A stretch of 64,000 bases of DNA from contig JAISYK010000006.1 in NCBI GenBank assembly GCA_031269945.1, positions 105,506 to 169,505 on the forward strand. The letters run 5' to 3'. A program made the translations under genes and the position numbers. Source of the stretch: Candidatus Endomicrobiellum calonymphae (GTDB lineage Bacteria > Elusimicrobiota > Endomicrobiia > Endomicrobiales > Endomicrobiaceae). Positions 9,890 to 18,954 of the stretch are shown here, one piece after another; within the stretch, counting starts at the first letter, position 1; every line of letters starts with the position of its first letter. The notes below the pieces were generated by a model. The model was given only the letters and a program-made list of their open reading frames with translations, was not told the DNA's origin and made no database searches.

Positions 9890-10555
9890 GTGTTTATTAA
9901 AAAGAAAATTTTTATTACTATTGACGGCGGAGAGGGCTCTGGTAAAACGACGCATTCTAAACTTTTAAAAAATTATCTTAAAAAAAAAGGGTTTAAGGTG
10001 CTTTTAACAAGAGAGCCCGGTGGGAATATTTTAGCGGAAAAGATAAGAAACATTATTTTAGATCCGGAGTTGAATATTGTTCCCCTAAGTGAACTTTTTC
10101 TTCTTGAGGCTGCAAGAATTCAACACATTAAGGAACAAATTTGCCCTGCTTTAGAAAAAGGAGAGATTGTTGTTTGTGATAGATTTGCAGATTCCACTGT
10201 TGCATATCAAGGCTATGGAAGAAAATTAAATTTAAAACTTATAAATAAATTAAATTTAATTGCTTCGTGTGGATTAAAGCCAATTTTGACGTTGTATCTT
10301 GATATAACGCCCAGTGAGGGCTTGAATAGGGCGAAGAAATCAAAGAGAGATAATTATGGCGATGATGGTGACAGGATTGAGAGAAAGTCTATACAATTTC
10401 ATGAAGATGTAAGAAAGGGCTATTTAGAACAAGCGAAAAAGTATTTTAAAAGAGTAAAAATTATTGAAACGGAAGAAGGATCAGTCAAAGAAACGCATAT
10501 GCTGATAAAAGATATTGTAGATGAGGTTTTACATAAGTGTTTGAAAGAATATTAG
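9890..10555 (+). CDS. tmk: Thymidylate kinase
   Basis: Phosphorylates dTMP to dTDP for DNA synthesis. The 221-residue protein carries the P-loop GGEGSGKT (13-20), the REPGG dTMP-binding segment, DRFADSTVAYQG and a lid region rich in Arg/Lys. GTG at 9890 is the only start that keeps the first beta strand. No strong ribosome binding site is visible, possibly because the leader is short. Its end overlaps the holB start by 19 nt, the usual tmk-holB arrangement. Confidence 0.95.
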   Translation: MFIKKKIFITIDGGEGSGKTTHSKLLKNYLKKKGFKVLLTREPGGNILAEKIRNIILDPELNIVPLSELFLLEAARIQHIKEQICPALEKGEIVVCDRFADSTVAYQGYGRKLNLKLINKLNLIASCGLKPILTLYLDITPSEGLNRAKKSKRDNYGDDGDRIERKSIQFHEDVRKGYLEQAKKYFKRVKIIETEEGSVKETHMLIKDIVDEVLHKCLKEY

Positions 10556-11517
10556 GTCAAGAAAAAGCAAAGATGGTGCTTTCAAGTCAAATAAAGAACG
10601 GTAAAATCGCACAAGTTTATATGTTTATTGGAATTGATGGCATAGGGAAACGCTCTACTGCCGTTGAATTTGCCAGAATTATGAATTGTAGTATAAATGA
10701 TTTTACTAAAATTGGTGTGGGTGCTTGTGGGGAGTGTATTTCTTGTGAAAAGATAGCAAAAAATATCCATCCAGACATACATTTTGTAGATTTTGCCAAA
10801 CAATCCGAGCTTGAAAAAAGCGATTTAGAAAAGCAAAGGATACTAAAAATAGAAACTATTAGGCATATGAAAAAAAAGGTTTTGACAAAAGTGTACGAGG
10901 GGAAATGGAAATTTTTCATTGTGGATCCTGCTGAAAAGATGAATATTGCGACATCAAATTCGTTACTTAAAACGTTTGAAGATCCGCCTAATAATACAGT
11001 CATAATTTTAATCGCAAAGCATAAGGAAACAATTCCTCAGACGATAATTTCACGGTCGCAAATTATATTTTTTCAACCTTTAAAAGTAAGTGAAATTTCA
11101 AGTTGGCTTATGTCAAATTATTCAATGCACAGTTCAGAAATTCAAAATTTGGTTTCTTTAAGCGAGGGATCTATAGGAGATGCAGAAAAGCTTGCCAATG
11201 AAGATAAAAAAAGTAAGTTATCTTTGTGGTTTAAACTTAAAACTCAGAATTTTTATATTTCTGATATATTAGAATTATCAAAGAATGTTGCAGGGAAGGG
11301 TGCTGCTTTGGAGTGTGTTGATTCGATTATATGTGAGGCAAAGAAAGACTTTAGAGTCCACCCCGATGCAATTGCTCCTGTAATTGAATTGTTAATCACT
11401 TCAAAAACGCTACTTCTTAAAAATGTAAATGCACAAATGGTTCTAGATAATTTGTTTTTTGATTTGTTGGGTCTAATGAAACGTATGAAATATGCTGTTA
11501 TGTATGGTATTAGCTAA
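10537..11517 (+). CDS. holB: DNA polymerase III delta' subunit
   Basis: A clamp-loader AAA+ subunit with no ATPase activity of its own. In 326 residues it shows a degenerate Walker A region (GIDGIGKRST, about 33-41), a zinc-module cysteine set (C51, C64, C67, C70) and NSLLKTFEDPP with the arginine-finger-like SRSQ motif. The start is GTG at 10537, inside the end of tmk, which gives the family-typical opening FERILGQEKAK. The holA remnant at 2.4-3.1 kb, if correct, makes this one of the surviving clamp-loader genes. Confidence 0.93.
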   Translation: MFERILGQEKAKMVLSSQIKNGKIAQVYMFIGIDGIGKRSTAVEFARIMNCSINDFTKIGVGACGECISCEKIAKNIHPDIHFVDFAKQSELEKSDLEKQRILKIETIRHMKKKVLTKVYEGKWKFFIVDPAEKMNIATSNSLLKTFEDPPNNTVIILIAKHKETIPQTIISRSQIIFFQPLKVSEISSWLMSNYSMHSSEIQNLVSLSEGSIGDAEKLANEDKKSKLSLWFKLKTQNFYISDILELSKNVAGKGAALECVDSIICEAKKDFRVHPDAIAPVIELLITSKTLLLKNVNAQMVLDNLFFDLLGLMKRMKYAVMYGIS

Positions 11518-11639
11518 ATATGAAAATTTGTAAGCATATGTTCAATAAAATAGTACTTGGTGAACTGTTCATGTTAACTTTTAGGTTTAGGTAAATTATC
11601 ATACTGTACTTTAGTATATTGAAGGAGTGTAATTTTTTC

Positions 11640-12437
11640 ATGATTGTGGAGGTAATGCTTAGAGATATTAAGGATAAGGTATACGCCGATAGTGGGCATT
11701 TTCGTTTAAGACCAAATGATAAAGTTATAGTTGAAACTGAACATGGAGTTGAGGTCGGAACGATTTACGAGGAAGTGAAGGGTGTATTAACGAATGAGAG
11801 CGTTCCAAATAAAGTTTTAAGAAAAATGACTGATGACGACAAGAAGAAGTTTGTAGAAAATAAGATAAAGAGTTTAAAAGTTCGAAATATAGTATTGAAA
11901 AAAGTTCAAAATTGTAATCTCGATATGAAATTGACATGTGTCCAGTATATTTTTGACCGTTCGAAACTATTTGTGTATTATACTTCCGATACTAGAGTTG
12001 ACTTTAGAAAACTTATTAAAGATCTTGGATATGCTTTGAAAACGAGAATACAAATGGTTCAGATAGGTGTAAGGGACGAATCGAAAATATTTGGCGGAAT
12101 CGGAACATGTGGACGAATTTTGTGTTGTCGGAGTTTTTTAAAAGATTTCAATTCTGTAACCATGGATATGGCCAAAGAGCAAGATTTATCTTTGAATACG
12201 GCGAAACTTTCTGGGCTTTGTGGTAGGCTTATGTGTTGCATAGCATATGAAAATGAAACTTATAAAAATATAAAAAGAAATTTGCCTGAAATAGGGGAAA
12301 CTGTTTTCACACCGGATGGCAAAGCCGAACTCGTGGCGATAGATTGTATAAGGGAAGTGGTGATTGTTAGTTTTGGAGATAAAACGATTAAGGTGTTTAC
12401 GATAGAGCAAATTAAAAATATAAAAGTAAAAAAATAA
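11640..12437 (+). CDS. PSP1-domain protein (RicT/YaaT type)
   Basis: The PSP1 domain family includes Bacillus YaaT (RicT), part of the RicAFT complex that affects RNA processing and development. Elsewhere the role is unclear. About 265 residues. Key elements are the early VIVETEHGVEVGTI segment, KLFVYYTSDTRVDFRKLIKDL, and a cysteine-rich stretch GGIGTCGRILCC…LSGLCGRLMCC that can bind an iron-sulfur cluster in RicT. I start at ATG 11640; GAAGGAG (11621-11627) lies upstream. The tmk-holB-psp1-metG-tatD order is conserved in many bacteria and supports the call. Confidence 0.9.
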   Translation: MIVEVMLRDIKDKVYADSGHFRLRPNDKVIVETEHGVEVGTIYEEVKGVLTNESVPNKVLRKMTDDDKKKFVENKIKSLKVRNIVLKKVQNCNLDMKLTCVQYIFDRSKLFVYYTSDTRVDFRKLIKDLGYALKTRIQMVQIGVRDESKIFGGIGTCGRILCCRSFLKDFNSVTMDMAKEQDLSLNTAKLSGLCGRLMCCIAYENETYKNIKRNLPEIGETVFTPDGKAELVAIDCIREVVIVSFGDKTIKVFTIEQIKNIKVKK

Positions 12438-12513
12438 AATATGATTGTTAGAGCTTTATTTGAAATTTTTAAAATCTTTATCTTAATGTGACTATGTAAC
12501 GAATGGAGGATAA

Positions 12514-14055
12514 ATGAAATTTTATATTACAACTCCGATTTATTACGCGAATGGCGTTCCCCATATAGGGCATTCTTATACGACCATAGCTTCCGATATT
12601 GTCGCTAGGTGGAAGAGATTAAATAATTTTGATGTTTTTTTTCTTACTGGAACTGATGAGCATGGTGCAAAAATTGCTGCGGCCGCAAAGGTGCAAAACA
12701 GAACTCCGCAGAATTTGTGCGATGAGGTGAGTGCTAAGTTTAAAGAGGTGTGGAAACTTTTGAATATTTCTTACACGGAATTTATACGAACTACAGAACA
12801 AAAGCATATTATTTCTGTTAAAAAAATAGTGAAAATTTTATTTGAAAAGGGTTTTATATTTAAAAAAAAATATGAAGGATCATATTGCTTAGAATGTGAA
12901 AAATTTTACTCTCAAAAAGATTTAGATGAAAACAATAATTGCCCATTTCACAAAACGAGTCTAGTAATTCAGTCTGAAGAAAATTATTTTTTCAAATTAT
13001 CATTTTTTCAGATTAAGCTTTTGGAAAGGATATCTAACCCAAGTCACAAAGAGTATATAAAAATACAGCCTGAAGAGAGAAAAAATGAAATTATAGGGAA
13101 ACTGAGGCTAGGTCTTGAGGATATAAGCTTTTCAAGAACCGCTCTAGAGTGGGGGATTCCACTTCCTTTTGACAAAGAACAGACAGTATATGTTTGGGTT
13201 GATGCACTGGTAAATTATATAACCGGAGTAGGTTATATGATAAATGATGCAAAATTTAGAAAGTACTGGCCAGCTGATATACATTTAATGGCAAAAGACA
13301 TTTTATGGTTTCATTCTGTGGTTTGGCCTGCAATCTTAATGGCTGTTGACCTTCCGCTTCCTAGAAGAATATGTTCGCACGGATTTTTTACTCTGAATGG
13401 AGATAAAATATCAAAGTCTTTGGGCAACGTTATATCTCCTGGTGAGCTTGTTGATAAATATGGTGTTGATGCTGCAAGATATCTTATAATAACTCTTATC
13501 CCATTTGGTCCTGACGGCAATATTTCGTGGCGAGAATTAACGTTGAAGTATAATACTGATTTAGCAAATAATCTTGGAAATTTAGTTTCGAGAACTATAA
13601 AAATGGCTGAAAAATATTTTAATTTTCAAGTGTTACAGAACACGATTAATTTACATCTTGCAAAAAGAGTAGCTGCGATTCTCAAAGAAAATTTTGCCGA
13701 CAGTATAGATAATATGCAATTTAATAAAGCTGCTGAAGTTCTGCAGGATGCGATTACGCTTATAAACAAACAAATTGAAATTGACTCTCCGTGGAAGCTT
13801 TTTAAAGTGGACATAAAAAAACTTTCTTTTTGTATTGATTCTTATTTGCAAGCGATATGTGTTATTGCAATGTACTTGCTACCGTTCATGCCTGTATCAT
13901 CTGAAAAAATATGGAATATGATGGGTGCTGTGGGAAATATAAGCGAAGTTGCAAAAAAATATTTCTCGAATATGATAATTCCAGAAAATGGATTTTCAGC
14001 TCCGCAAACAAAATTAAATTCAATGGAAATTTTATTTCCAAGGATTGAAAAGTAA
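12514..14055 (+). CDS. metG: Methionyl-tRNA synthetase
   Basis: Charges tRNA-Met in the cytoplasm. The 513-residue class I synthetase has HIGH (17-20), a zinc knuckle starting CLECEKFYS with a second cysteine pair partly replaced (CPFH), the TGTDEHG loop, and a KISKS version of KMSKS near residue 297. It ends after the anticodon-binding helical domain and lacks the C-terminal dimerisation/tRNA-binding module of some bacteria. The start ATG has a clear GGAGG 6 nt upstream. The gene lies between ricT-like and tatD genes in one transcription direction. Confidence 0.97.
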   Translation: MKFYITTPIYYANGVPHIGHSYTTIASDIVARWKRLNNFDVFFLTGTDEHGAKIAAAAKVQNRTPQNLCDEVSAKFKEVWKLLNISYTEFIRTTEQKHIISVKKIVKILFEKGFIFKKKYEGSYCLECEKFYSQKDLDENNNCPFHKTSLVIQSEENYFFKLSFFQIKLLERISNPSHKEYIKIQPEERKNEIIGKLRLGLEDISFSRTALEWGIPLPFDKEQTVYVWVDALVNYITGVGYMINDAKFRKYWPADIHLMAKDILWFHSVVWPAILMAVDLPLPRRICSHGFFTLNGDKISKSLGNVISPGELVDKYGVDAARYLIITLIPFGPDGNISWRELTLKYNTDLANNLGNLVSRTIKMAEKYFNFQVLQNTINLHLAKRVAAILKENFADSIDNMQFNKAAEVLQDAITLINKQIEIDSPWKLFKVDIKKLSFCIDSYLQAICVIAMYLLPFMPVSSEKIWNMMGAVGNISEVAKKYFSNMIIPENGFSAPQTKLNSMEILFPRIEK

Positions 14056-14083
14056 ATTATGATGATTAAATGTAAGTTGTAAA

Positions 14084-14851
14084 ATGATAATTGACACGCA
14101 TGCACACACAACAGATGAAAGGTTTAATGTTGATAGGGAAGTTGTTATACAAAACGCTTTTAATTTAGATGTGAAAATAATTTTTGAAATAGCTTGCGAG
14201 ACTAGTCATTGGAATAAAGTTTTAGAGCTTTCAAAAAGAGATGGTATTTTTGCGTCGTTGGGAATTCATCCTAGTAATGCGTCAAAGGTAATTCATAAAG
14301 ACTTTGATAGGTTAGAGACTTTGGTTCAAGATAAAAAATGTATAGCTATTGGTGAAATAGGTTTAGATTATCATTATGATTCTTCCATAAAAAATATTAA
14401 TTTTCAAAAAGAGTTATTTATAAGACAAGTTAATATTGCTAATAAATATAATAAGCCAATTATTATTCACTGTCGTGATGCATATAATGATATGATTTGT
14501 GTTTTAAAAGAATGTGAATTTGCTTTGAAGGGTGTTGTACACTGTTTTTCTGGAAATTTAAAACAAGCTAAAATATTTATTGATGCCGGATTTTTGCTTG
14601 GAATTGGTGGAGTCTTGACGTACGATGAGTCAGATGATTTAAGGCAAATTGTTTCTAAAACCGATATGAGTAATTTGTTATGCGAAACTGATTGTCCGTA
14701 TCTTGCTCCTCAAAAATATAGAGGACAAAGAAATGAGCCGTCTTATATATTTGAAACTTTAAGAGAAATTGCGAGAATAAAAAAAATGTCATTTAGCGAA
14801 GTGGTGCAAACTGCGACACAAAATGCTCTGAAATTATTTAGTATATATTGA
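14084..14851 (+). CDS. tatD: TatD family metal-dependent DNase
   Basis: A TIM-barrel nuclease with two metals, thought to act in DNA repair or degradation. In 255 residues it shows DTHAHT (metal histidines 6 and 8), AIGEIGLDYHYD, IIHCRDAY, VHCFSGN, and the final metal aspartate in CETDCPYLAPQ. All active-site positions are present. It follows metG closely and is followed 114 nt later by a radical SAM gene of the TatD-linked type, so the pair likely functions together. Confidence 0.95.
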   Translation: MIIDTHAHTTDERFNVDREVVIQNAFNLDVKIIFEIACETSHWNKVLELSKRDGIFASLGIHPSNASKVIHKDFDRLETLVQDKKCIAIGEIGLDYHYDSSIKNINFQKELFIRQVNIANKYNKPIIIHCRDAYNDMICVLKECEFALKGVVHCFSGNLKQAKIFIDAGFLLGIGGVLTYDESDDLRQIVSKTDMSNLLCETDCPYLAPQKYRGQRNEPSYIFETLREIARIKKMSFSEVVQTATQNALKLFSIY

Positions 14852-14965
14852 TATATATATTAAGTAAGATGATTAGGTGAAAGTATGTTTTTAATTGATT
14901 GCCAAAAAGTATAATGTTTGCTGAGATACAAGATTTTATCAGGATTTTATTAAAGGAATTTACAT

Positions 14966-15568
14966 ATGAACACGATTTCTTATATTTATGAAGGTAACCT
15001 ATATTTAAATATAACTAACAGATGTATGATGTCGTGCCCGTACTGTATAAAACGCAAGTGGAACAATAAGTTTGAAGGGAATGATTTAAAGCTTGAGTTA
15101 GAGCCGTCTTATGAAGAAGTTTTAGCTGCTATAAAAAATCCTGAGAAGTATGGTGAAGTAATTTTTTGCGGATATGGAGACTGCTTAATTAATATTGAGA
15201 CAGTGAAGAAAATTTCAAAATGGATAAAAAACAAAGGAGGAAAAGTGAGAGTTAATACTGCTGGGCTTGCAAATCGTTACTATGATAGGAATATTTTACC
15301 TGAGCTAAAAGGGATTGTTGACGTTATATCAATAAGTTTAAACGGATCAAATTCTAATGAGTTTAATGAGATTAATAAGCCAATGTTTAAGGAAGAATCT
15401 TTTGACGAGGTAGTAAAATTTGTTAAGGAAGCAAAGAATCACATCCCTAAAGTTGTTATAACCGCTGTGGAACTTCTTATGCTTGATACGTCAAAAGTTA
15501 AAAAAATCGCGAAAGAAATTGATGTACGGTTTAGAATCCGCCCCTATCTAGATGTTGAAGAGAACTAA
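14966..15568 (+). CDS. TatD-linked radical SAM protein
   Basis: A 200-residue protein with the radical SAM cluster motif CMMSCPYC (C20, C24, C27), a GYGDCLIN segment corresponding to the SAM-binding GGE-type motif, and later strands VRVNTAGLA and DVISISLNGS. The lone-domain architecture and position right after tatD match a known but functionally uncharacterised family named for its TatD linkage. An AAAGGAA ribosome binding site lies upstream of the ATG. Substrate and reaction are unknown; an activating-enzyme-like role is possible but only a guess. Confidence 0.85.
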   Translation: MNTISYIYEGNLYLNITNRCMMSCPYCIKRKWNNKFEGNDLKLELEPSYEEVLAAIKNPEKYGEVIFCGYGDCLINIETVKKISKWIKNKGGKVRVNTAGLANRYYDRNILPELKGIVDVISISLNGSNSNEFNEINKPMFKEESFDEVVKFVKEAKNHIPKVVITAVELLMLDTSKVKKIAKEIDVRFRIRPYLDVEEN

Positions 15569-16406
15569 GTTTATCACAATACATAATTAATAAGATTGTT
15601 AATAAATTTGTATCATTTAGTATATTTTGGCGTTATCGAGATTGCCTTGCTCTATGTGCACGTGACGTAGAATGGTGATTTATACCGTGCTGCCTTTCAA
15701 AATATATTTTTAGAGGTGATCTTTTAGATGAATACAAAACAATATTTCACTTAATGGAGTAATAAGTAATATATAATGCCGCGTAGCACGTGCACGATAC
15801 AGATGAAGTCCTTTAAAAAAAGCAAGGTGGTTTTGAATTTGATTATAAAATATAAAATATCGCAAAAACTGTTGAAGAGGGGTTCGTAGATGATGATCTA
15901 CTATGACAGTAATGTTGTGGATAATGTGGAGATATTGCAAACAAAAAGTACTATATACCATTTCTCTATCGTCTCGTGTGCTATATTTAAATAGTGTGTT
16001 AGAAAAAATTTATTATTCGTCAAAAGTGAAAAATGATAATGATTTTTATTACTTATTACTTTAAGAGTTCTCTTGAATGGAAATATGAGAAAATAGCTTT
16101 TCTTGGACGTGATGTGTATATAATAAATAGGTATGATGGACGGTTAACTGTTAGCACAAGGATTGTATCTTTGAAAACACGGATTTTAGCTCCAGATTAT
16201 GGACATTGATTATGAGGATTTTATAAAAGGGAAATGGGTGGGTTGGGATGTGAATCGAAACCAGGGACCAGGGACTAGAGAGTAGAACTTTGTAATGCTT
16301 AATGATATAGTAGTTTGTATTTTTTCGAGAAAAATGAAAAATACCAAACTCTCTATCAGTATTTTTGCACAAACACGGATATGCACTGGAGAGCCGATAA
16401 ACAGCC
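15569..16406 (+). other. Probable decayed gene region, not identified
   Basis: An 838-nt stretch between the radical SAM gene and tRNA-Leu. Plus-strand frames contain protein-like pieces (for example DEYKTIFHLME, HVHDTDEVL and GGFEFDYKI at 15.7-15.9 kb) separated by stops. They are followed by an open frame of 58 codons from an ATG at 16033 to 16209, containing EKIAFLGRDVYIINRYDGR. They could be parts of one old gene. I do not recognise the family. Confidence 0.3.
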
Positions 16407-16492
16407 TGCCGAGAGCGGGACTTGAACCCGCACATTGCCTAAGCAATTTGAGATTTTGAGTCTCACGTGTCTGCCAATTCCACCATCTCGGC
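16407..16492 (-). tRNA. tRNA-Leu (anticodon CAA)
   Basis: On the minus strand a class II tRNA folds with acceptor GCCGAGA/TCTCGGC, D-loop GGAATTGGCAGAC, an anticodon arm TGAGA-CTCAAAA-TCTCA giving anticodon CAA, a long variable arm and T-loop GGTTCAAGTCC. Discriminator is A. CCA is not encoded. It reads codon UUG. Confidence 0.96.
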
Positions 16493-16589
16493 TATAAAAA
16501 CCTCACTCTATAACAAAAGAAACCTCAATCAGTAATTTTAAAGTTGTGTGTTTTCTACCGATTTCAACATGTGCATCTACATTAAGATT

Positions 16590-17045
16590 TCATAAATCAA
16601 AAGTTAATGCTATTTCTCCACAACCTGGGAACAGGTGACAATCAACGCATTCACGCCATATTTTATGTGGTAAATTATCTTTTTGAATTTTTTTATACCC
16701 AAGCTTAACGAAGAACTCCGGATTAAAACTTAATACAAAAACCTTGTTTATTCCTAATTTTTTTGCGTTTTTTTGAAGATTACTAACTATTTTTCTGCCC
16801 AATCCTTGTCTTTGATATTCATCTAATACTGCTAAGCTTTTTATTTCTGCTAGATCTTCCCATGAAACATGTAATGCACCGCAAGCAATTACTTTATTAT
16901 TGTTTTCTAAGACAACGAACTCTTGAATATCTTCGTATAACGTATTTAAAGATTTATGCAACATTTTTTTATTACTTGCATAATATTCTATAATCTCGTG
17001 TATACCTTTTATATCCGTTACCTTAGCCGGCCTTATTATTGTCAT
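16590..17045 (-). CDS. GNAT family N-acetyltransferase, short ArgA-like
   Basis: A 151-residue acetyltransferase. It has the GNAT acetyl-CoA motif DEYQRQGLGRKIV and a C-terminal cysteine-rich segment RECVDCHLFPGCGE typical of short N-acetylglutamate synthase-like proteins ('argA' family in many anaerobes). The expected reaction is acetylation of glutamate as the first step to arginine, but the family also contains proteins of unknown substrate. It lies 25 nt after the oxidoreductase gamma subunit gene on the same strand and is probably co-transcribed with it. Confidence 0.8.
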   Translation of the reverse strand: MTIIRPAKVTDIKGIHEIIEYYASNKKMLHKSLNTLYEDIQEFVVLENNNKVIACGALHVSWEDLAEIKSLAVLDEYQRQGLGRKIVSNLQKNAKKLGINKVFVLSFNPEFFVKLGYKKIQKDNLPHKIWRECVDCHLFPGCGEIALTFDL

Positions 17046-17070
17046 GAAGAACCTCTTAATAATTAAGTTT

Positions 17071-17646
17071 TTATTTTATAAGGTTATATCCTGTCTGGAT
17101 TGCCTTTTTATTAATTTCGATAAGTTGTTGTTTTGACTCAAATACTTTTTCACATGCATATAAGGCACTTTCTAAATGGAGAATCCTTTCAGAGTTTTCA
17201 TCTACACTTTTAGAACTACAAACACCTTTCTCGATGAGTTTTATTAGTAATCCTATTGCAACCATATTTGCAGTTTTCAAGTTTTCAGTTGTTTTAATTG
17301 CAATATCAGTTATAGGTACGAAATAGAACTTCGTATTACATTTTTTATTTTGCATTATAATCGAAGAGTTGGCTATTATAGCACCATCAATCATTTTTGG
17401 CATAAACTTGCTTAAAGATGGGCCACTTAATGCTATTAATATATCTGGGATTGAAACAACTGGGGAACCTATTTCATCGTCCGATACTATAACTGCAGAA
17501 CTTGTCGTGCCTCCGCGCATTTCAGCCCCATAAGATGGGAACCAAGTTGTGTACAACTTCTCTTTTATCGCTGCTTGTGCGACCAAAATTCCAGCTATAA
17601 GAGCACCTTGCCCTCCAAAGCCAGATATTATTATTTTCTTTTGCAT
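17071..17646 (-). CDS. 2-oxoacid:ferredoxin oxidoreductase gamma subunit (orphan)
   Basis: A 191-residue protein opening with IIISGFGGQGALIAG, then FPSYGAEMRGGTTSSAVIVSD, both signatures of the gamma subunit (KorC/VorC/PorC type) of ferredoxin-dependent 2-oxoacid oxidoreductases. These enzymes convert a 2-oxoacid and CoA to acyl-CoA, CO2 and reduced ferredoxin. No alpha, beta or delta subunit gene lies next to it, which is unusual: hrcA is divergent upstream and an acetyltransferase gene lies downstream. The partners must be encoded elsewhere or are lost. The MRGG pattern suits a 2-oxoglutarate- or branched-chain-type enzyme, but I cannot fix the substrate. Confidence 0.88.
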   Translation of the reverse strand: MQKKIIISGFGGQGALIAGILVAQAAIKEKLYTTWFPSYGAEMRGGTTSSAVIVSDDEIGSPVVSIPDILIALSGPSLSKFMPKMIDGAIIANSSIIMQNKKCNTKFYFVPITDIAIKTTENLKTANMVAIGLLIKLIEKGVCSSKSVDENSERILHLESALYACEKVFESKQQLIEINKKAIQTGYNLIK

Positions 17647-17758
17647 CTTGTTCTCTGTGTGATTTAATCTATGTTTACATCAATAAACGCCTGACGTACG
17701 GTACGAATACTATGATATATCATGCATTTTGTCAATTGTTGAGTTTATTTATGAAATC

Positions 17759-17787
17759 TTGACATAATTCGATGTTACTGATACAAT
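17759..17787 (+). promoter_or_regulatory. Sigma-70 promoter of the hrcA heat-shock operon
   Basis: TTGACA (17759-17764, perfect -35) and TACAAT (17782-17787) are separated by 17 bp. The CIRCE operator begins directly after the -10 box, so repressor binding would cover the transcription start. Confidence 0.85.
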
Positions 17788-17788
17788 G

Positions 17789-17815
17789 GTAGCACTGTGC
17801 TTTAGTGAGTGCCAG
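17789..17815 (+). promoter_or_regulatory. CIRCE operator (HrcA binding site)
   Basis: An inverted repeat GTAGCACTG-N9-GAGTGCCAG matches the CIRCE consensus TTAGCACTC-N9-GAGTGCTAA at seven of nine positions in each arm. It lies between the -10 box and hrcA and implies autoregulation of hrcA-grpE (and probably dnaK-dnaJ) by HrcA. Confidence 0.85.
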
Positions 17816-17856
17816 AAATAAAATTTACCATTTAGAACAGTTTTTGAGAGGATAAA

Positions 17857-18897
17857 ATGCGACATGTATCTTTGGAAATTATAGAGAAAAGAAAAAATCA
17901 CATACTAAGCGCAGTTATACACCATTATATTAAAACAGGAAAACCCGTAGGATCCAACGTTTTAATAAAGGAATGCAATATTTCTCTTTCTCCGGCAGCT
18001 GTCAGAAAATTGATGTCAAACCTTGAAGATGATGGTTATTTAACTCATCCACATACTTCTGCAGGCAGGGTCCCTACTGACAAAGGATACAGATCTTATG
18101 TTAATAATCTCATCAAACTTCAAAATTTTGCTGTCAATGAGGAGGAGAGAATAAGGAGAGAATATGAGCAAAAATATAACGAGATAGAAACGCTCCTTTC
18201 TGAAACTTCCCGTATTTTGTCAGGACTTTCTCGGTATACGGGTTTTGTTATGACGCCTAAAGCTCAATGTGATCAAATAAAAAATATCGAGTTTATACAA
18301 ATTTCAAAAAACGAGCTTTTGGTTGTTTTGTTCACTAAAAGTGGGTTGATAAAACATAAAAAGATAGAAGCTTGCCTTACATATGAACAAATGAGCAGTC
18401 TTAGAAGTTTCTTAAATGAGAAATTAAGAGGAGTATCAGTTGCTCAAGCAAACAAGAAAATTATTTCAGAAATTAGGAATTTTAGACAAAATGAAGCTAA
18501 AATTCTAGAAATTGCTGAAAAAATAAGTGATGTCTTTTATAATATACAAGATGATGTTTATATAGATGGTGTACCAAATGGGATTACAATTTCAGGCTTT
18601 AAAGACTTTGATTTGATAAAGTCGTTCATTAATTTTAAAGAATACAAAGAAAAATTTATTGAAATAATAAATAAGGATTTTAACGATAATGGAATAAATG
18701 TGAAAATAGGTTCCGAAAATATGCTCTCTGAGCTTAAACGCTTAAGTGTGGTGACGTCAGTTTATAATGATGGAGAACGTGCGATAGGTGTTTTGGGAAT
18801 TATTGGCCCTAAACGGATGGAATATGAAAAAATGATGTCTATAGTAAGTCATGTTTCCGAATCGTTAAACAGATTTTTTAGAAAGGTGTCTAGCTAG
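17857..18897 (+). CDS. hrcA: Heat-inducible transcription repressor HrcA
   Basis: DNA-binding repressor of class I heat-shock genes, folded with help from GroEL. In 346 residues the N-terminal winged helix shows the family run SPAAVRKLMSNLEDDGYL and then HTSAGRVPTDKGYR. The central domain has LEIAEKISDVFYN and IDGVPNG, and the C-terminus has GIIGPKRMEYEKMMSIV. A GAGAGG site precedes the ATG. It is first in the operon hrcA-grpE-dnaK-dnaJ and its own promoter carries a CIRCE site. Confidence 0.97.
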   Translation: MRHVSLEIIEKRKNHILSAVIHHYIKTGKPVGSNVLIKECNISLSPAAVRKLMSNLEDDGYLTHPHTSAGRVPTDKGYRSYVNNLIKLQNFAVNEEERIRREYEQKYNEIETLLSETSRILSGLSRYTGFVMTPKAQCDQIKNIEFIQISKNELLVVLFTKSGLIKHKKIEACLTYEQMSSLRSFLNEKLRGVSVAQANKKIISEIRNFRQNEAKILEIAEKISDVFYNIQDDVYIDGVPNGITISGFKDFDLIKSFINFKEYKEKFIEIINKDFNDNGINVKIGSENMLSELKRLSVVTSVYNDGERAIGVLGIIGPKRMEYEKMMSIVSHVSESLNRFFRKVSS

Positions 18898-18954
18898 GAC
18901 CAGACAGTCTTAGTAAAAGAAGAAGACTAAGTGAAGTTCTAAAGGAGGGATAAT

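Noticed and set aside
16251..16280. Short direct repeats (CCAGGGA) near tRNA-Leu as a possible attachment site
   Set aside because: They are too short, no integrase is near, and they do not match the tRNA 3' end.
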